From Porphyromonadaceae bacterium UBA7048 (GTDB lineage: Bacteria; Bacteroidota; Bacteroidia; Bacteroidales; Muribaculaceae): a stretch of 13,889 bases of DNA. The translations under genes and the position numbers were made by a program. The notes under the pieces were generated by a model, which saw nothing but the letters and a program-made list of their open reading frames with translations, did not search any database and was not told the DNA's origin. The DNA lies in assembly GCA_002493945.1 (NCBI GenBank), contig DLAL01000021.1:1-13889 (forward strand), written 5' to 3'. This document shows, in pieces, positions 1 to 7,161 of this stretch. The first letter of the stretch is position 1, and each line of letters begins with the position of its first letter.

Positions 1-21
1 TACCAACTGAGCTATTTTCGC
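1..21 (-). tRNA. tRNA gene, 5' end only (truncated by the window edge)
   Basis: Read on the minus strand, the first 21 bases form the 5' part of a tRNA: a seven-base acceptor strand GCGAAAA, then T8-A9, then GCTC and AGTTGGTA of the D arm. The rest, including the anticodon, lies outside the window, so the amino acid cannot be assigned. The GCGnnnA start recalls Bacteroidetes tRNA-Gly genes, but this is only a guess. A separate promoter lies just upstream, so the tRNA need not depend on read-through from menE. Confidence 0.8.
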
Positions 22-45
22 ATAGTCCTTTCGGTTTTGCGGTTG

Positions 46-76
46 CAAAGTTACGCACTTTTTCTCGATTCTCCAA
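46..76 (-). promoter_or_regulatory. Bacteroidetes-type promoter of the tRNA gene
   Basis: On the minus strand TAACTTTG (46-53) matches the Bacteroidetes -7 box TAnnTTTG. A TTG at 74-76 sits 20 bases upstream, which is the usual spacing for the -33 box. The expected start point near position 39 would leave a leader of about 18 bases before the mature tRNA. The site lies in the 120 bases between menE and the tRNA. Apart from a weak AATAA/TTATT repeat (129-142) I see nothing else in that gap. Confidence 0.65.
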
Positions 77-141
77 GTTTTTCGGCAATTATTTTCGAGA
101 AATATTTCAATTTATTTTCATTGAACCAAATAACCGATTAT

Positions 142-1104
142 TCAGCAAAGATTTAACTCCGCAGGGCTGACGCGCCTGATTTTGCCGTTGGCGGCTTCGG
201 GAAGAGCGCCGACAGCAAAAATGCGCTTCGGCAGGCGGCGATGGTCGCTGACATGTGTCCGGAGCAAGTCGGCCATGTCGGGAATTTCGGAGGCGTCGCC
301 CTCGATGACAAGAGCCGCGGCTTCGCCCCACTGCGGGTGCGGCACGCTGCTGACATAGTAGCGCCGACCTTTGAGGACGGGTGCATACAGTGCCTCGAGC
401 TCTTCGGGGACAAGTTTTATTCCGCCGCTGTTGATGATTCCGTCGGCACGTCCGCGCCAGCGGAATTCACAGGGCGAGAACAGCTCGACCACGTCGTTGG
501 TCTGCAATGTGCGGAAAGAGAACCTCTCGGCATGTATCGTCAGACGGCCGTCGGCATCTGTATCGAACCGAATGCCCGGCATGGCGCGGAATATCCGCCG
601 GGGGTCGTCGCCGCGCGCCAGGGCCACGTGGCTGCACGTCTCCGTCATGCCGTAGCTTATATAGAAGCGGTATCCTGCCGCCGTCAGGGCCTTGCAGTCG
701 GCCTCCGAAGGGGAGGCTCCCCCTATCAGGAGGTTTCCTACCCTCCCGGCATATTCGGGATGCCGCAGGAAGGACCCTATCTGCGAAGGCACGATCGACA
801 GCAGGTCGATGCGGCAGCCTTCCGGAAGCTCGACGTCATTGCTCACCGCGAGCTGAATCAGCGAGGCTCCTGATATGTCGGCCCTCACGGCCATCATCTT
901 TCCGGCTATATAGTCGGCCGACAGCGCCATCCCGACAGTGGACGTGTGGCATATACCGAAAAACTCGTTGGTCGCACGGGCCGACGCCTCCATATCGCTC
1001 TTTAGCAGCTTTATGGCCTTCGGCTTGCCCGTCGACCCTGACGTGCGGGCGGCGATGCTGTCGGAGCTGTCGTGCCACTCGGCTAAGAATTCGGAGATAT
1101 CCAT
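142..1104 (-). CDS. menE: o-succinylbenzoate--CoA ligase (MenE), short form
   Basis: Acyl-adenylate-forming enzyme that activates o-succinylbenzoate with ATP and CoA to give o-succinylbenzoyl-CoA for menaquinone synthesis in the cytoplasm. Adenylation motifs appear in order: P-loop TSGSTGKPK (residues 21-29), YGMTE (151-155), D204 in TNDVVEL, the hinge region GRADGIINSGG (218-228) and the C-terminal lysine K308 in NGKIRR. At 320 residues it is much shorter than the roughly 480-residue Bacillus-type MenE. The P-loop starts only about 20 residues in, so most of the usual N-terminal subdomain is absent. I recall Bacteroidetes MenE proteins being short in this way, so I do not read it as a broken gene. 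It overlaps the end of menC by 22 bases in the same direction, which supports both the MenE assignment and translational coupling. The start codon at 1104 fits this overlap. Confidence 0.87.
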   Translation of the reverse strand: MDISEFLAEWHDSSDSIAARTSGSTGKPKAIKLLKSDMEASARATNEFFGICHTSTVGMALSADYIAGKMMAVRADISGASLIQLAVSNDVELPEGCRIDLLSIVPSQIGSFLRHPEYAGRVGNLLIGGASPSEADCKALTAAGYRFYISYGMTETCSHVALARGDDPRRIFRAMPGIRFDTDADGRLTIHAERFSFRTLQTNDVVELFSPCEFRWRGRADGIINSGGIKLVPEELEALYAPVLKGRRYYVSSVPHPQWGEAAALVIEGDASEIPDMADLLRTHVSDHRRLPKRIFAVGALPEAANGKIRRVSPAELNLC

Positions 1105-2117
1105 GGCAGACTGTCTATATTTATATCTTCATGCGCCGGATTGTACCGCAGACTTCCGGCTTCCATGTAGAGCGGCGACGCGAAATTGTTGTCGTACAGC
1201 TGTCCCGTGCCGAGTCCCTGAGGTATTTCAGGATGCTTTGCAGCCACCCATTCGGCTATGGCGGCCAGGCCGACGTTCGACTCCAGCGCCGACGTGGCCC
1301 ACCACCCTATGCCGAGCCGACGGGCGATGTCGATGTAGACATCTGCCGCCGCAAAGCCTCCGCATAGAGCCGGCTTGAAAATGAGATACTGCGGACGGAT
1401 GTGTTCGACCAGCTGCAGCGACTCCGAGGCATCGCGCACGCCTATCAGTTCTTCATCAAGAGCGATGGCTATGGGCGATGTGCTGCAGATGCGGCGCATC
1501 GCCTCAGGCTGTCCGGCCTTGACGGGCTGTTCGAGGGAGTGAATGGCGAATGGTGCAAGCTGCGCGAGCCGCGAGAGAGCATCGTCGGCGCTGAAGCTGC
1601 CATTGGCATCAAGGCGTATCTCGAGGTCGGACGGCGCGAACCGTCGGCGCACCTCGCGGATGAGGTCGAGTTCGTCGTCGAACCGTATGCCGCCGATTTT
1701 GAGTTTCAGCACTCTGAATCCGGCATCAAGCTTTTCGGCGATGCGCTTCGCCATGGTGCTCTTGTCGCCCATCCATACCAGACCGTTGATAGGTATCGGC
1801 ATCGAGCCGCTGCGCCATCGGTCGCACCGCGTGGGCTGCAGAAGCTGCTCGAATCCGAACCGTATCGAGCTGTAAGGGCTCGCAAGACCTTCCGCAGGAT
1901 TGAGACAGCATCGGCGCAGTTCGTCCACGTAGTCCGGGCGGTCGTCAGCCGAAAGACCTCTGAACAAGGCACATTCGCCTGTCCCGAGTGTCTTGTGCGG
2001 TTCGTCGGTGTCATACAGACGCACGAGATATGTATCCTTGGTCCGCATCGTCTCTCGCGAGGTGCGGGCCTCAAACAGAAAGCGCAACTGATATGCGCAG
2101 TAGTCGGCTTGGAGCAT
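1083..2117 (-). CDS. menC: o-succinylbenzoate synthase (MenC), enolase superfamily
   Basis: Dehydrates SHCHC to o-succinylbenzoate, the step before MenE in menaquinone synthesis. The enolase-superfamily residues are all visible: the KLK pair K138/K140, metal ligands D170 (RLDANGSF), E196 (LEQPV) and D221 (ALDEE), and K248 in LIFKPALCGG. The late SALESNVGL stretch (276-284) is typical of MenC rather than of dipeptide epimerases. The frame is open 36 codons further upstream, but I place the start at the ATG at 2115-2117. The promoter box at 2141-2148 implies transcription begins near 2134, which would exclude the longer form. The extra stretch also has no resemblance to the family, whereas MLQADYCAYQLRFLF begins the usual N-terminal strand. 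Length is then 344 residues, close to family size. menE follows with an overlap. The other men genes are not in this window. Confidence 0.9.
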   Translation of the reverse strand: MLQADYCAYQLRFLFEARTSRETMRTKDTYLVRLYDTDEPHKTLGTGECALFRGLSADDRPDYVDELRRCCLNPAEGLASPYSSIRFGFEQLLQPTRCDRWRSGSMPIPINGLVWMGDKSTMAKRIAEKLDAGFRVLKLKIGGIRFDDELDLIREVRRRFAPSDLEIRLDANGSFSADDALSRLAQLAPFAIHSLEQPVKAGQPEAMRRICSTSPIAIALDEELIGVRDASESLQLVEHIRPQYLIFKPALCGGFAAADVYIDIARRLGIGWWATSALESNVGLAAIAEWVAAKHPEIPQGLGTGQLYDNNFASPLYMEAGSLRYNPAHEDINIDSLPWISPNS

Positions 2118-2140
2118 ACGATATAAGTGTATTTGCACCG

Positions 2141-2172
2141 CAAAGTTATGAAAGATTGAAGAATTATCGCTA
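2141..2172 (-). promoter_or_regulatory. Promoter of menC-menE
   Basis: Minus-strand TAACTTTG (2141-2148) is a good Bacteroidetes -7 box. The region about 20-21 bases upstream (TTAG, 2169-2172) is a weak -33 match. The predicted start near 2134 gives a leader of about 17 bases before the ATG at 2117, which supports the shorter menC start. It lies back to back with the promoter of the plus-strand rluA-like gene. Confidence 0.6.
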
Positions 2173-2178
2173 AATTTG
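2146..2178 (+). promoter_or_regulatory. Probable promoter of the RluA-family gene and fmt
   Basis: Plus-strand TAAATTTG (2171-2178) fits the -7 pattern TAnnTTTG. No clear -33 TTTG is present; TTA at 2146-2148 is at about the right distance. The predicted start near 2185 lies after the TTG (2176) and ATG (2182) codons and before the ATG at 2203, which favours the last as the real start. It shares its upstream half with the menC promoter on the other strand. Confidence 0.45.
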
Positions 2179-2202
2179 CGGATGAATATTTTCAACAGTA
2201 CG

Positions 2203-2895
2203 ATGCAAATATTATACGAAGACAATCATATACTGATAGTTAACAAGGCATCGGGCGAGATTGTGCAGGGCGACAAGACGGGCGACGAACCGCTCGTTGA
2301 GACCCTCAAGCGCTACATCAAGGAGCGCGACTCGAAGCCCGGCCAGGTGTTTCTCGGCGTAGTCCACCGCCTCGACCGTCCCGTCACAGGCGTGGTCATG
2401 TTCGCCAAGACGTCGAAGGCGCTTTCGAGGCTGAACGCCATGTTCGCCGCAGGCGAGGTGCACAAGACATACTGGGCCATCAGCCGCAACCGCCCGGCAG
2501 CCGCCTCGGCCACACTCACCCACTACATCACTTCGGTCGAGCGTAACAATAAATCGTACGCCACCCTCAAGCCCAAGGAAGGAGCCAAGGAGGCACGCCT
2601 GGCATACAGGCTGATAGCCTCGTCCGACCGCTACCATCTGCTTGAAGTCAACCTCATGACCGGACGCAAGCATCAGATACGCGTGCAGTTGTCGTCGATC
2701 GGCTGTCCCGTCAAGGGCGACCTCAAGTACGGCGACAAGCGCAGCAATCCCGACGGAAGCATATCGCTGCACGCACGCCGCATAACATTCATCCATCCCG
2801 TCTCGAAGCAGCCCGTCGACGTCACCGCTCCCGTCCCGGAGAACGACGTGCTTTGGAAAGTGCTCGAAGAGGGAGCCGAAACTGCTGAACAATGA
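2203..2895 (+). CDS. RluA-family RNA pseudouridine synthase
   Basis: Isomerises uridine to pseudouridine in structured RNA, probably rRNA or tRNA. The target cannot be told from the sequence. The family hallmark HRLDRPVTG is at residues 55-63, with catalytic aspartate D58. The N-terminal strand ILYEDNHILIVNKASG (3-18) and the later LLEVNLMTGRKHQIRVQL block, the usual RluA motif III region, are both present. No S4 domain precedes it, so this is the single-domain RluA/RluC-like type, about 230 residues. The frame runs back to a TTG at 2176 and an ATG at 2182, but the ATG at 2203 matches the family start and lies downstream of the predicted transcription start. Its stop overlaps the fmt start as ATGA, so the two are probably translated together. 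This links an RNA-modifying enzyme with initiator tRNA formylation. Confidence 0.88.
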   Translation: MQILYEDNHILIVNKASGEIVQGDKTGDEPLVETLKRYIKERDSKPGQVFLGVVHRLDRPVTGVVMFAKTSKALSRLNAMFAAGEVHKTYWAISRNRPAAASATLTHYITSVERNNKSYATLKPKEGAKEARLAYRLIASSDRYHLLEVNLMTGRKHQIRVQLSSIGCPVKGDLKYGDKRSNPDGSISLHARRITFIHPVSKQPVDVTAPVPENDVLWKVLEEGAETAEQ

Positions 2896-3875
2896 CAAAG
2901 GAAGATTTAAGAATCGTATTTTTCGGCACGCCTGACTTTGCCGTCGAGAGCCTTGACGCTCTCGTAAAGGCAGGCTTCAATGTGGTAGGTGTCGTGACCA
3001 TGCCCGACAAACCTGCCGGACGGGGCCAGAAGGTGGTCTACTCTCCGGTGAAGAAGTATGCCATCGAGCACGGCCTCGCATTGCTCCAGCCCGTGCGTCT
3101 CAAGGACGAGGACTTCGTCGAAGCCCTGCGCGGACTCCGTGCCGACCTCTTTATCGTCATCGCCTTCCGCATGCTCCCGGAAGTGGTGTGGACCATGCCT
3201 CCGCTGGGGACATTCAATCTCCACGGCTCGCTGCTGCCGCGCTACCGCGGCGCCGCACCAATCAACCGCGCCATCATGAACGGCGACACGGAGACGGGCG
3301 TGACCACCTTCTTCCTCAAGCATGACATCGACACGGGCGACATAATCAGCCGCGAGCGCATAGAGGTGGGCCCTGACGAAGATGCCGGGTCGGTGCACGA
3401 CCGCCTCATGCACATAGGCGCCGCCCTCACGGTCGACACAGTAAACCACATCATAGCAGGCGATCTCCGCACCATCCCACAGTCAGAACTGTGCGGCGAC
3501 GAGCAGCCCACACCTGCGCCGAAGATATTCAAGGAGGACTGCCGCATAGACTGGACGCGGCAGTCGGCTGCCGTTCACAACCACGTGCGCGGTCTGTCGC
3601 CCCACCCTGCTGCATGGACCGAACTCAGCACCGGTGAATCGTCGCCCCTGCTGTCCGTCAAGGTCCTGCGCACTGCTCTCTCCGACGTCCCGGCGGGACT
3701 TGAACTGACTCCCGGACAGGTGGCGCTCGCTGCAAAAAAAGCGTGGGCCGGAACCGCCGACAGCCCGATAGAACTCGTTACAGTCCAGCCTGCAGGCAAG
3801 CGTCCTATGGCCGGGGCCGACTTCCTCCGCGGCTTGCGCCTGAGCGAAAAAGATGGTGAAATTCGGTTTGTATAG
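2892..3875 (+). CDS. fmt: methionyl-tRNA formyltransferase
   Basis: Transfers a formyl group from 10-formyl-tetrahydrofolate to Met-tRNA(fMet) for translation initiation. The N-terminal half shows the formyltransferase fold: FFGTPDFAVESL (10-21), then FNLHGSLLPRYRGAAP (108-123) with N109 and H111, and HDIDTGD (144-150) with D147. These correspond to the catalytic Asn-His-Asp of the family. The C-terminal domain (from about residue 208) binds tRNA and includes VHNHVRGLSPHPAAW, a common Fmt signature. The length, 327 residues, is normal. It starts inside the ATGA overlap with the pseudouridine synthase gene, so it is the second gene of that operon. No strong terminator follows; a weak hairpin at 3984-4006 could serve. 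Confidence 0.96.
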   Translation: MTKEDLRIVFFGTPDFAVESLDALVKAGFNVVGVVTMPDKPAGRGQKVVYSPVKKYAIEHGLALLQPVRLKDEDFVEALRGLRADLFIVIAFRMLPEVVWTMPPLGTFNLHGSLLPRYRGAAPINRAIMNGDTETGVTTFFLKHDIDTGDIISRERIEVGPDEDAGSVHDRLMHIGAALTVDTVNHIIAGDLRTIPQSELCGDEQPTPAPKIFKEDCRIDWTRQSAAVHNHVRGLSPHPAAWTELSTGESSPLLSVKVLRTALSDVPAGLELTPGQVALAAKKAWAGTADSPIELVTVQPAGKRPMAGADFLRGLRLSEKDGEIRFV

Positions 3876-4103
3876 TTCCAATTAACATAATTTTACTCAG
3901 TCGGCAACCGAAATGGAATAAAATTTACGTAACTTTACCGCTAAATTGGAAGCAGTATAAAACCTGTGGACCGCTAAATGAACTTTAACAGTCTTGATTT
4001 GTTAAATTTTAAACGGACTACTACACCGTAATATCGGAAATCACGGATTACTCCGAGATTCCTGCAGCATTCCGTCGAACGTTTAACTGACAAAGACAGA
4101 ATT
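3876..4103 (+). promoter_or_regulatory. 228-base leader region of the PstS-like/TPR operon
   Basis: I see no gene here. It contains a promoter-like TAACTTTA (3930-3937, one mismatch to the -7 consensus, no good -33), a 9-base direct repeat CCGCTAAAT (3938-3946 and 3971-3979, 33 bases apart), AACTTTA twice (3931-3937 and 3981-3987), and an inverted repeat TTTAACA/TGTTAAA (3984-3990 and 4000-4006) followed by TTTT. It separates fmt from the next operon and probably holds that operon's promoter and a long 5' leader. The promoter box is a weak call. Confidence 0.35.
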
Positions 4104-4373
4104 ATGAGCGAAACAAAGATTCCTACCCCTGAAGAACGCCGCCGTCAGCGCGAAGAAGAAAATGAAGAACGTACGTTCCGGCCTAACCGTGTGATGACAT
4201 CGATATTCGGCATCATCATGATCATCGTCTATGTAGGCATGGGTGTGCTGCTCCTGATCAATTACTTTAATTGGGGCGGCGACTGGGCGTGGACCCGCTA
4301 CGTGGTGGGCATCGTTCTCATCATTTACGGATTCTGGAGGGCTTACCGACAGATTAAAGGCATAGATTATTGA
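4104..4373 (+). CDS. Small two-helix inner membrane protein, function unknown
   Basis: An 89-residue protein. The first 29 residues are strongly charged (RRRQREEENEERTFRP). They are followed by a membrane helix at about residues 31-54, a short loop with WGGDWAW, and a second helix at about 65-79 ending in a basic tail. The charged N-terminus and the RxxR after the second helix suggest that both ends face the cytoplasm. No catalytic motif is seen and I cannot assign a function. It is the first gene of the set with the PstS-like lipoprotein, whose first possible start codon comes one base after its stop, so the two are very likely cotranscribed and coupled. From memory, similar small membrane proteins sit next to PstS-like/TPR genes in other Bacteroidales, sometimes after ExbB/ExbD/TonB genes. 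None of those partners is in this window. Confidence 0.75.
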   Translation: MSETKIPTPEERRRQREEENEERTFRPNRVMTSIFGIIMIIVYVGMGVLLLINYFNWGGDWAWTRYVVGIVLIIYGFWRAYRQIKGIDY

Positions 4374-4380
4374 CGTGAAT

Positions 4381-5385
4381 ATGCGAAACCGAATACTTAC
4401 AGCAGCTGCCGTGACCCTGATGGGTCTCGGTGCTGTGTCGTGTCTGAAGTACGAGAAGGATCCCAACTCATCGACGTCAGGCACAGCCACGATGGTATGT
4501 GACAATTCATTCGAGAACATTATGCGTCAGGAGGTCGACGTATTCGAGTACCAGTACCCCGACGCTCATCTGCTCGTGCGCTACGGGACACAGTCCGAGG
4601 CGCTTGACTCGCTTTTCAGCCTCAATACGCGTACGGTAGTCATCAGCCGTGACCTCACTCCTGAAGAACAGCGCGCACTGAAAGCCAAGTACAAGAAGGA
4701 GCGCAATGCCAACGTGCGTGTGCGCACATCAAAAATCGCTGTAGACGCCGTAGCATTCATCGTCAACAGCAAGAACACATGCGAGAAGCTCACCGTCAGC
4801 GAACTTGCCGACATCATCTCCGGCGAGTCTGACGAGTGGAACGACCTCGAGCCTTCGAAACTCGGCAAGATTAATGTCATCCTCGACCAGAAAGGCTCGT
4901 CGCTGGCCACTTTCCTGAGCGACTCGCTGCTCAATGGCCGTCCGCTCGGCCCGAACGTCTTCGCCGCCGGGTCGGTCGAAGAGGTATTCAACATCGTCGA
5001 GAAGCATCCCAACGCCATCGGAGTGCTCGGCGTGAGCTGGATTACCTCCGATATGGACAAGGCCGACGTGAGCAGCAAGGAACTCGCCGAAAGCGTCCTC
5101 GCCGACGGCGCTGTGATGGGCGCTACACTCACCCAGCGCGTGAAGGTGCTCAAGGTGAACCGCGACAACGAAGTGACGGCATACAAGCCCTATCAGCAGT
5201 ACATATTCGACGGCTCGTATCCTCTCTTCCGTCAGATATACATGGTGACCACCGCCTCGACGTCGAACGTTGCAGGCGGCTTCTACTCCTTCGTCACCGG
5301 ACCTATCGGCCAGAAAATCATCATGAAGACAGGCATTCTGCCTGCGCGTGTGAGCATCCAGCAGGTGGAGCTTCCCGAGCGCTAA
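4381..5385 (+). CDS. PstS-like substrate-binding lipoprotein
   Basis: Resembles periplasmic phosphate-binding proteins of ABC transporters (PstS-like fold). Recognisable parts are the early ATMVCDNSFENIM strand-loop, the hinge stretch KIAVDAVAFIVNSKN, the LTVSELADIISGE block and the late YPLFRQIYMVT stretch, all in the usual PstS order. The N-terminus is a lipoprotein signal: basic MRNR, a hydrophobic stretch, then GAVSC with C21 as the likely lipidated cysteine. The frame also offers a GTG at 4375, two codons earlier; the ATG at 4381 gives a standard signal. No permease or ATPase genes (pstC, pstA, pstB) are nearby, so a role in classical uptake is not supported. The residues that would bind phosphate are not clearly conserved by eye. 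Its neighbours, a small membrane protein and an exported TPR protein, suggest a cell-envelope complex instead. Confidence 0.82.
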   Translation: MRNRILTAAAVTLMGLGAVSCLKYEKDPNSSTSGTATMVCDNSFENIMRQEVDVFEYQYPDAHLLVRYGTQSEALDSLFSLNTRTVVISRDLTPEEQRALKAKYKKERNANVRVRTSKIAVDAVAFIVNSKNTCEKLTVSELADIISGESDEWNDLEPSKLGKINVILDQKGSSLATFLSDSLLNGRPLGPNVFAAGSVEEVFNIVEKHPNAIGVLGVSWITSDMDKADVSSKELAESVLADGAVMGATLTQRVKVLKVNRDNEVTAYKPYQQYIFDGSYPLFRQIYMVTTASTSNVAGGFYSFVTGPIGQKIIMKTGILPARVSIQQVELPER

Positions 5386-5465
5386 GGCATCATATGGCTG
5401 CCGTGTCTGAATAAACTATCACCGGAAAAAGTAATCAAATAAATAAAAACCACTCTTACAAGACA

Positions 5466-7085
5466 ATGAAGAAATCTGTTTTCTTATCTTTGTTCCTCGC
5501 CGCCGGACTTCTTGCTCAGGCCCAGACTCAGGGTTACAAGGACGGTATCGAATACTACAATGCAGGTCAGTATGACAACGCGCGCACCATCCTCGAACGC
5601 ACCCTCAACGATGCTTCGACCGACAAGGCGCTCGCCAACTATTACCTCGGCCAGGTGGCTCTCAACAAGGGCGACAAGGCCGCTGCAAAATCGTTCTTTG
5701 ACAAAGGTATGAGCATCGACGCCGACGAACCTTACAACTATGTGGGTCTCGGCGCTCTCGACCTTCTCAACGGCAACGCACAGGGTGCCGCCGACTATTT
5801 CAAGAAAGCTCGGAGCCTCGGTAAGAAAGACGCAGGCGTGACCACCTCCATCGCACGCGCATATTACAACGCAGATCCCGTGAAGTACGCCAAGGATATT
5901 CAGAAGTACATCGACAAGGCACGCAAGGACTCCAAGCTCAAGGCTCCCTCGATCTACGTTCTCGAAGGCGATATGGCCATGGACGCCCAGGACTACGGTT
6001 CGGCTGCCGCAAAATACGAGAACGCCATCATGAACGACCCTCACAACTCCGAGGGATATGTGAAGTACGCAAACGCATACTTCAACGTGAACAAGAACTA
6101 CGCAATCCAGAAGCTCGAGGAACTTCTCCAGCAGCAGCCTAACTCGGCCATGGCCCAGCGTGAACTCGCAGAGAAATACTTCCTCGCCGACCATTGGAAG
6201 AAGGCTTCCGAACTCTACGGCACATACATCCAGAACCCCAACCACTTCCCCGAGGACAAGGCACGCTACGCCGTGCTTCTCTACTGGGGCGAACGCTACC
6301 CCGAGTCGCTGAACGTGGCCAATGAAATCCTCGCGCAGGATCCCGCAAACTTCCTGATGCAGCGCGTACGCTTCCTCGACCAGGTGGCTCTCAAGGACTA
6401 TCAGACTGCTGCCGACAACGCTGCCAAGTTCTTCGCCGACAACAAGGGCGGAAACTTCACCACCAACGACTATGTGACCTACGCTGAAGCCCTTTCGGGT
6501 CTCGGTCAGGACTCGCTTGCAATCGTACAGTACGAAATCGCAGCCGAACGCGATCCCAAGAACGACGACCTGCTGAAGAACCTCTCGACCGTATACTCGC
6601 AGAACAAGCAGTACGACAAGTCTGCCGAAGCATATGACGCCTACCTCCAGCTTCAGGAGAATCCGTCGCTGAACGACTTCTTCGGCATGTCGGGCCGCTA
6701 TCTGAACGCCGCCCTCAACACTCCCGACAGCGTGAAGGCCAAGGACCTCGCAAACCGCGGTCTTGACTACGTTGGACGCGTCATCGAGCGCGCCGAGGCC
6801 AATCCCCTCTTCTTCCAGCGCCAGGGCCGTCTCCACATCGCCGCCAATCAGAAGAAAGCCGATGCTGCAGCCATCGCAGCATACGACAAAATGCTCGAAC
6901 TCCTCGACGCCGATCCCGAGAACATGAATCCTGCCAACCCCAACAATCAGCTCGACATGTACAAGGAGGCATACTCGTTCGAGATTATGTACTATGCCAA
7001 CTTCAACATTGACAAGGAGAAGCAGGCTCTCTTCACCGAGAAGTACAACAAGGTGAAGGAACTCCAGTCAGGCGCCGCCCAGTAA
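5466..7085 (+). CDS. Exported tetratricopeptide-repeat protein
   Basis: A 539-residue protein with a signal peptide at residues 1-20 (MKKSVFLSLF core, cut likely after AQAQ). The rest is helical and reads as repeated TPR-like units, for example YKDGIEYYNAGQYDNARTIL (24-43), NYYLGQVALNKGDKAAAKSF and YGSAAAKYENAIMNDP, with the alternating small and aromatic residues of the fold. TPR proteins are scaffolds for protein binding; no enzyme motif is visible. The product probably resides in the periplasm. It comes 80 bases after the PstS-like gene in the same direction and ends at a strong hairpin terminator, so it closes this operon. The 80-base gap contains no promoter I trust. Codons are strongly biased to C-ending forms (AAC, CTC, GCC, TAC), more than in its neighbours, which hints at high expression. 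Confidence 0.85.
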   Translation: MKKSVFLSLFLAAGLLAQAQTQGYKDGIEYYNAGQYDNARTILERTLNDASTDKALANYYLGQVALNKGDKAAAKSFFDKGMSIDADEPYNYVGLGALDLLNGNAQGAADYFKKARSLGKKDAGVTTSIARAYYNADPVKYAKDIQKYIDKARKDSKLKAPSIYVLEGDMAMDAQDYGSAAAKYENAIMNDPHNSEGYVKYANAYFNVNKNYAIQKLEELLQQQPNSAMAQRELAEKYFLADHWKKASELYGTYIQNPNHFPEDKARYAVLLYWGERYPESLNVANEILAQDPANFLMQRVRFLDQVALKDYQTAADNAAKFFADNKGGNFTTNDYVTYAEALSGLGQDSLAIVQYEIAAERDPKNDDLLKNLSTVYSQNKQYDKSAEAYDAYLQLQENPSLNDFFGMSGRYLNAALNTPDSVKAKDLANRGLDYVGRVIERAEANPLFFQRQGRLHIAANQKKADAAAIAAYDKMLELLDADPENMNPANPNNQLDMYKEAYSFEIMYYANFNIDKEKQALFTEKYNKVKELQSGAAQ

Positions 7086-7119
7086 TATACCGGACCGATA
7101 ACAACGAATCATACACACA

Positions 7120-7153
7120 GGGATGTCGCCGCTGCACGGCGGCATCCCTTTCT
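7120..7153 (+). terminator. Hairpin terminator after the TPR gene
   Basis: GGGATG (7120-7125) pairs with CATCCC (7143-7148). A T-G wobble and CGCCG/CGGCG extend the stem to 12 pairs around a five-base loop (7132-7136), and TTTCT follows. This is a compact intrinsic terminator 34 bases after the TPR stop codon. rarA begins only 13 bases after the stem, so any transcript reaching rarA from upstream must pass it. Confidence 0.8.
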
Positions 7154-7161
7154 AATCATCA

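Noticed and set aside
129..142. AATAA/TTATT hairpin as terminator of menE
   Set aside because: Only five A-T pairs with no T tract after it on the minus strand; too weak to call.
507..1367. 286-residue plus-strand frame across menE and menC
   Set aside because: It crosses two real genes, is rich in Arg, Ser and Pro, and shows no motif.
2118..2225. Longer N-terminus for MenC starting at 2225
   Set aside because: It would precede the predicted transcription start and run over the divergent promoter; the extra residues do not resemble the family.
5484..6836. Long 450-residue open frame on the minus strand opposite the TPR gene
   Set aside because: It mirrors the strongly biased codons of the TPR gene, has a composition rich in Val, Leu and Cys with no recognisable motif, and lies wholly inside a convincing gene.
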